Source: Candidatus Nealsoniibacteriota bacterium (GTDB lineage: Bacteria > Patescibacteriota > Minisyncoccia > Minisyncoccales > PWPS01). From it: a DNA stretch of 43,561 nt. Made by a program: the position numbers and the translations under genes. Each line of letters starts with the position of its first letter. Positions within the stretch are counted from its first letter, which is position 1. The notes beneath the pieces were generated by a model. That model was not told the DNA's origin. It made no database searches and saw only the letters and a list, made by a program, of their open reading frames with translations. The stretch spans positions 1-43,561 of the forward strand of contig PUMQ01000014.1 of assembly GCA_003551435.1 (NCBI GenBank). The letters run 5' to 3'. Shown in pieces: positions 41,063 through 43,561 of the stretch.

Positions 41063-41803
41063 TTATCTTTCATTTAATCTTTGGTTGTTGTATCTAAAAC
41101 GTCTTTCAATGGTTTTGAAACTAATTACATCTATCACTCCCTCATCCATCTCACCAATCACAAGAACTTTTTCTCCTTCTTCTATTTGTAGGTATAAGCG
41201 CCTTCCTCTTGTTTTTTCGGTTATTTTCAAATCAACTTTTTCTCCACTATCAAGTTCCATCGCCCAATAATCATTTCTTCTTTCTAAGATTACTCCGAAA
41301 TAAGCATCCTCAATATCAAGATTACCTAAATTTCTATACATTCTTCCGGCCAGTGGCAATCTTTCCTGCTCTGCCAATCTGAAAAAAGAATAATGCAGAG
41401 AAGATTTCTCTATCAAAAAACTACTAATAACGACTATTGTCAATATTGCAAACAGAGAAACAATAAACGGCTTTCGGTAAACAAATTGAAATTTTCTGCC
41501 AATTGCACTAATCAGCAAAATCAGGGCAAAAATTAAGAAAACAAGGTACCAGGGGAACGATAAAAGAATGTTTCTTATAGCGTAAAATCCAATTCCATGA
41601 AAAAGGAAAATATCATTTATCCTTAAAACAAAAACTATTAAACTCCCGAAATACAGAAGAAGTGAGAAAAACAAAGCTAACGAACCGATTACTAAAAATG
41701 ACTTAGCAATAAAATAAGCCTTGGGTTTCATTTTTAACTCCCCTTTTTCAATCTTGGAAACAACTTTCTCAGTTATTGAGTTTTTACTATTTCCTTTTTT
41801 CAT
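41063..41803 (-). CDS. membrane protein, probable anti-sigma factor
   Basis: 246 residues. A short charged cytoplasmic N-terminus (about 1-30) is followed by about four TM helices (roughly 33-58, 72-92 in part, 84-106, 112-131). The C-terminal half (about 140-246) is soluble and beta-rich (GVILERR, VDLKITEKTRGRRLYLQIEE, KVLVIGEM). Its start overlaps the end of the ECF sigma gene by 17 bases, a layout typical of sigma/anti-sigma pairs. No zinc-binding HxxxCxxC ZAS motif is present, so this is assigned by position and topology only. Confidence 0.62.
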   Translation of the reverse strand: MKKGNSKNSITEKVVSKIEKGELKMKPKAYFIAKSFLVIGSLALFFSLLLYFGSLIVFVLRINDIFLFHGIGFYAIRNILLSFPWYLVFLIFALILLISAIGRKFQFVYRKPFIVSLFAILTIVVISSFLIEKSSLHYSFFRLAEQERLPLAGRMYRNLGNLDIEDAYFGVILERRNDYWAMELDSGEKVDLKITEKTRGRRLYLQIEEGEKVLVIGEMDEGVIDVISFKTIERRFRYNNQRLNER

Positions 41804-42347
41804 GTAATAACTTTTTAATTTCGCTACGGCCTCTTTTTAGCCTTGTCCCGACAGTAGAAATCGGGATCTTTAAAATATCAGAAATTTCTTGATAATCTTT
41901 CTCTTCAAAATAGTAAAGCACTATCGGTTCTCGATACTTTTCTTTTAATTTATGTGAATATTTTTCTATCTCTTCTTTCTCTTCTCTTGTCTCGATGTCT
42001 TTTAAGAAATTTTCTTTTCCGGCAAAAGAAAAAATGACATCGGTCTCAAGAAAAAGAAACGGTTCTTTTTTTTCTTTTTTAATAAGATTTATAAACTCAT
42101 TGTGAGCTATCCTATAAATCCAAGGTGAAAACTTTCTTGAAGGATCAAAGCTCTTGATATTTACATACGCCTTGATAAGAACGTTCTGCACCACGTCTTC
42201 AATATTTTCATAATTATATAAGAATCTTTTTCCGTATCTTAATAACTTTTTCTCATAACGTCCGGCGAGAACATCAAAAGCTTCAGTTTTATTTTTCAAA
42301 ACCAACCGAACCAATTCTTCATCGGTTTTATCATCTATTTGTTCCAT
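41787..42347 (-). CDS. ECF-type RNA polymerase sigma factor
   Basis: 186 residues with the two ECF domains. Region 2 (about 12-80) includes LVLKNKTEAFDVLAGRYEK and the core-binding ENIEDVVQNVLIKAYVNI, then FSPWIYRIAHNEFINLIKK. Region 4 (about 125-183) includes YREPIVLYYFEEKDYQEISDILKIPISTVGTRLKRGR, the helix-turn-helix that reads the -35. Regions 1 and 3 are absent. A weak -10 (TATAAT, minus strand, 42373-42378) lies 25 bases upstream. It overlaps the probable anti-sigma gene, so translation is coupled. Confidence 0.93.
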   Translation of the reverse strand: MEQIDDKTDEELVRLVLKNKTEAFDVLAGRYEKKLLRYGKRFLYNYENIEDVVQNVLIKAYVNIKSFDPSRKFSPWIYRIAHNEFINLIKKEKKEPFLFLETDVIFSFAGKENFLKDIETREEKEEIEKYSHKLKEKYREPIVLYYFEEKDYQEISDILKIPISTVGTRLKRGRSEIKKLLHEKRK

Positions 42348-42372
42348 CTAAATTAATTTTAGCTCTACTGTA

Positions 42373-42378
42373 ATTATA
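42373..42378 (-). promoter_or_regulatory. -10 element of the ECF sigma gene
   Basis: A perfect TATAAT on the minus strand, 25 bases before the ATG, with no clear -35 at the usual distance. It lies just after the 41-bp repeat terminator. Confidence 0.4.
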
Positions 42379-42409
42379 CACTATTTAACAATATTTATTT
42401 CACTTTTAC

Positions 42410-42450
42410 AAAACAAAAAACCGAGCCAATGCTCGGTTTTACCCGTCTCG
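42410..42450 (-). terminator. 41-bp repeat, copy 1: Rho-independent terminator
   Basis: On the minus strand CGAGACGGGTAAAA, then ACCGAGC-ATTG-GCTCGGT, then TTTTTGTTTT. It is identical over 41 bases to 42777-42817. It follows the two-TM gene. Confidence 0.88.
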
Positions 42451-42522
42451 ATCGGAGATATTTTTAATCTAAAATTCAAAAAGCCGTACTCGGGCAAAAA
42501 GCCGGCACAGTAATGAAGTAAT

Positions 42523-42726
42523 CTATTTTTTGAAATAAACCCTGTACGCCGGCCTTATCGCCAAAACCACGGCAAGCGCAAGAACATAGTAAATATTGAT
42601 ATCCAGCAAGGCAGGAAAAAGCATCACGAGCAGAACTCCGAAAGCTATACAACTCCATTTAACCATTCCCACATCCAGCCAGTCCATCTTCTTCACTTTT
42701 GAATCCATAAAAGACTTAAAGCCCAT
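42523..42726 (-). CDS. small two-TM membrane protein
   Basis: 67 residues. An amphipathic N-terminus (about 1-20) precedes two hydrophobic segments (about 23-39 and 44-58) joined by DINIYY, then a basic end (RPAYRVYFKK). It has a perfect extended -10 (TGA-TATAAT, 42766-42774) and is followed by a strong terminator, which support a real gene. No Shine-Dalgarno is visible. No family recognised. It is bracketed by the two copies of the 41-bp repeat. Confidence 0.65.
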   Translation of the reverse strand: MGFKSFMDSKVKKMDWLDVGMVKWSCIAFGVLLVMLFPALLDINIYYVLALAVVLAIRPAYRVYFKK

Positions 42727-42765
42727 ATTTTTGTTTTGTTATTTTTAAGCTGTTCGACCTGTCTC

Positions 42766-42774
42766 ATTATATCA
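42766..42774 (-). promoter_or_regulatory. extended -10 promoter of the two-TM gene
   Basis: On the minus strand TGA-TATAAT, a perfect extended -10, directly downstream of the repeat terminator copy 2; leader about 35 bases. Confidence 0.6.
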
Positions 42775-42776
42775 CA

Positions 42777-42817
42777 AAAACAAAAAACCGAGCCAATGCT
42801 CGGTTTTACCCGTCTCG
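42777..42817 (-). terminator. 41-bp repeat, copy 2: Rho-independent terminator
   Basis: Same 41 bases as 42410-42450, including ten bases outside the stem and the whole A-tract side. It follows the GIY-YIG gene by 17 bases. Confidence 0.88.
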
Positions 42818-42834
42818 GTTACTAGCATTATCTT

Positions 42835-43089
42835 TTAAGAGAGGTGGTTTTGGAGCTGTTTTTTAAGATATTTTCTGCCAGAACCACTTTTTAAGAATTT
42901 TTCTCTTCCAAGAGCGTCAAGTTTATTTAAATACCCTTCAAAGTATATTAACTCCCAATCTTTTTTTAATCTTGTTGTCCTACCTCCACTTCCAGATTGA
43001 TGATCTTTTATTCTCTGTTTTAAATTAGAAGTACTTCCGATATACGAACTTTTATCGTTCTTGTTCTCGAGTAGATATACGTAGTACAT
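42835..43089 (-). CDS. GIY-YIG domain protein
   Basis: 84 residues from the ATG at 43089 (MYYVYLLENK). A start at 43155 is open but would add 22 residues encoded by hairpin-bearing intergenic DNA, so it is rejected. The GIY-YIG core is YVY...SYIGST (3-5, 16-20), with the conserved Arg in LKQRI, an acidic/basic REKFLKSGSGRKYLK region holding the catalytic Glu, and a short C-terminus. It belongs to the YhbQ/UPF0213-like single-domain group, whose cell role is unclear (DNA repair or structure-specific nicking suggested). It is the most gene-like mobile-associated element here but has no other mobility gene beside it. Confidence 0.9.
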   Translation of the reverse strand: MYYVYLLENKNDKSSYIGSTSNLKQRIKDHQSGSGGRTTRLKKDWELIYFEGYLNKLDALGREKFLKSGSGRKYLKKQLQNHLS

Positions 43090-43561
43090 ATTTTTGGGTC
43101 CCGTAAAGAACGTAAAATTGCCTTCGGCAATCACGTCCCACGGGACTCGCTTCAATCGGCTCCGCCGCGTGGCGGCGAAGCCGCTTTACGCGGCTCTAAG
43201 ATTAAACAATCTCAAACTTTCTCTATCATCTTACCAAATCTTATCCATAATCTCAAAACAAGAGACCTAAAAAACTGAAAACCTTGCCCCCGACTATATA
43301 CTACTTTCGTGTTTCTTTTTCATTGTTATTTTGCCCGTTTCTCTTTCCGTTGGTCGGTCGCAGATTGGCTCGGTCGACCCTCGTCCCAGGCTTCGCCTGC
43401 TCCTCGCTCGCCAACCTGCTCCCTCTTTCTTAAATCCAGGCAATAGCGGTCTTTTTAAGCTAAAACAGGCATAAAGTCCCTCTTAACATCGGGCTCGTTC
43501 GCTCGCTTTCACTCGCTCTCTCGCCCTTGTTCCAATACTCAAAAACGGGCTGGGGAGGCAG
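43090..43561. other. non-coding end region, partly GC-rich, with several short hairpins
   Basis: No gene, tRNA or known RNA is recognised. From the left it holds ATTGCC-TTC-GGCAAT (43117-43131), CCGCC-GCGT-GGCGG (43162-43175), GCCGC-TTTAC-GCGGC (43180-43194), then an AT-rich stretch to about 43330, and then a GC-richer part with CAGGC-TTC-GCCTG (43387-43399) and a CTCG-rich low-complexity run (about 43491-43527). A short open frame exists across 43321-43440 but lacks a start, RBS and protein-like composition. Confidence 0.5.

Noticed and set aside
42476-42658. 60-codon ORF overlapping the two-TM gene on the same strand
   Set aside because: It is another frame of 42523-42726, with no RBS and odd composition; the two-TM frame is the better gene.

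Overview
The window looks like part of a chromosome from a candidate-phyla-radiation (Patescibacteria) bacterium, probably of the Parcubacteria/Paceibacteria side. The reasons are: a divergent 16S rRNA that mismatches the usual survey primers; VirB2/TrbC-like pilin domains built into large secreted proteins; a FISUMP surface domain; an archaeal-type phosphoglycerate mutase; short AT-rich leaders with few Shine-Dalgarno sequences; and almost no mobile DNA. The code is standard: UAA dominates, UAG is used (rpmE, the receiver gene), and UGA ends the aldolase and LigB-like genes. The phylum-level placement is inference; no tree was run.

Layout. (a) 1-6700: the 5' two thirds of 16S rRNA with its own promoter, tRNA-Thr(UGU), then translation genes (tsf, rpsB, rpmE, prfA, rplY), a secreted coiled-coil lytic transglycosylase and a single-cluster ferredoxin. 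(b) 6800-19100: a central-carbon block on the minus strand: aldolase, a PfkB-type kinase, PEP synthase, family II pyrophosphatase, AMP-forming acetyl-CoA synthetase, GAPDH, a glutaredoxin, archaeal-type phosphoglycerate mutase, enolase and an SDR dehydrogenase. Pyruvate kinase, phosphoglycerate kinase and triosephosphate isomerase are not in the window. (c) 19100-26050: NAD(P)H-hydrate dehydratase, a GalU homologue that has lost its catalytic signatures, FtsZ, a degenerate receiver/zinc-ribbon protein, the GTPases Obg and YchF, and two small membrane proteins.

(d) 26050-32650: an FN3/FISUMP surface protein, a 36-residue membrane microprotein with a strong RBS, a long palindromic element, thioredoxin reductase with a membrane-anchored thioredoxin-like partner, an orphan sensor histidine kinase and an isolated methyltransferase. 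(e) 32670-34818: a compact three-gene operon of radical SAM enzyme, LigB/MEMO-superfamily protein and AMMECR1 protein (the poorly understood AmmeMemoRadiSam set), with the LigB and AMMECR1 parts on separate, overlapping genes. (f) 35364-40500: a 1065-residue secreted protein with an N-terminal pilin-like hairpin and an embedded C39-type cysteine peptidase domain, a second pilin-like protein, and a membrane-anchored beta-rich protein. (g) 40670-43561: an ECF sigma factor with a probable membrane anti-sigma factor and a small secreted protein, a two-TM protein, a GIY-YIG protein, 41-bp repeated terminators, and a GC-richer non-coding end.

The most interesting candidates are the pilin/C39 surface proteins, the split radical SAM-LigB-AMMECR1 operon, the GalU pseudoenzyme next to ftsZ, the pseudo-receiver/zinc-ribbon protein, and a compensated base-pair swap in the 530-loop pseudoknot of the 16S rRNA. 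All functions come from reading motifs by eye; no searches were run.
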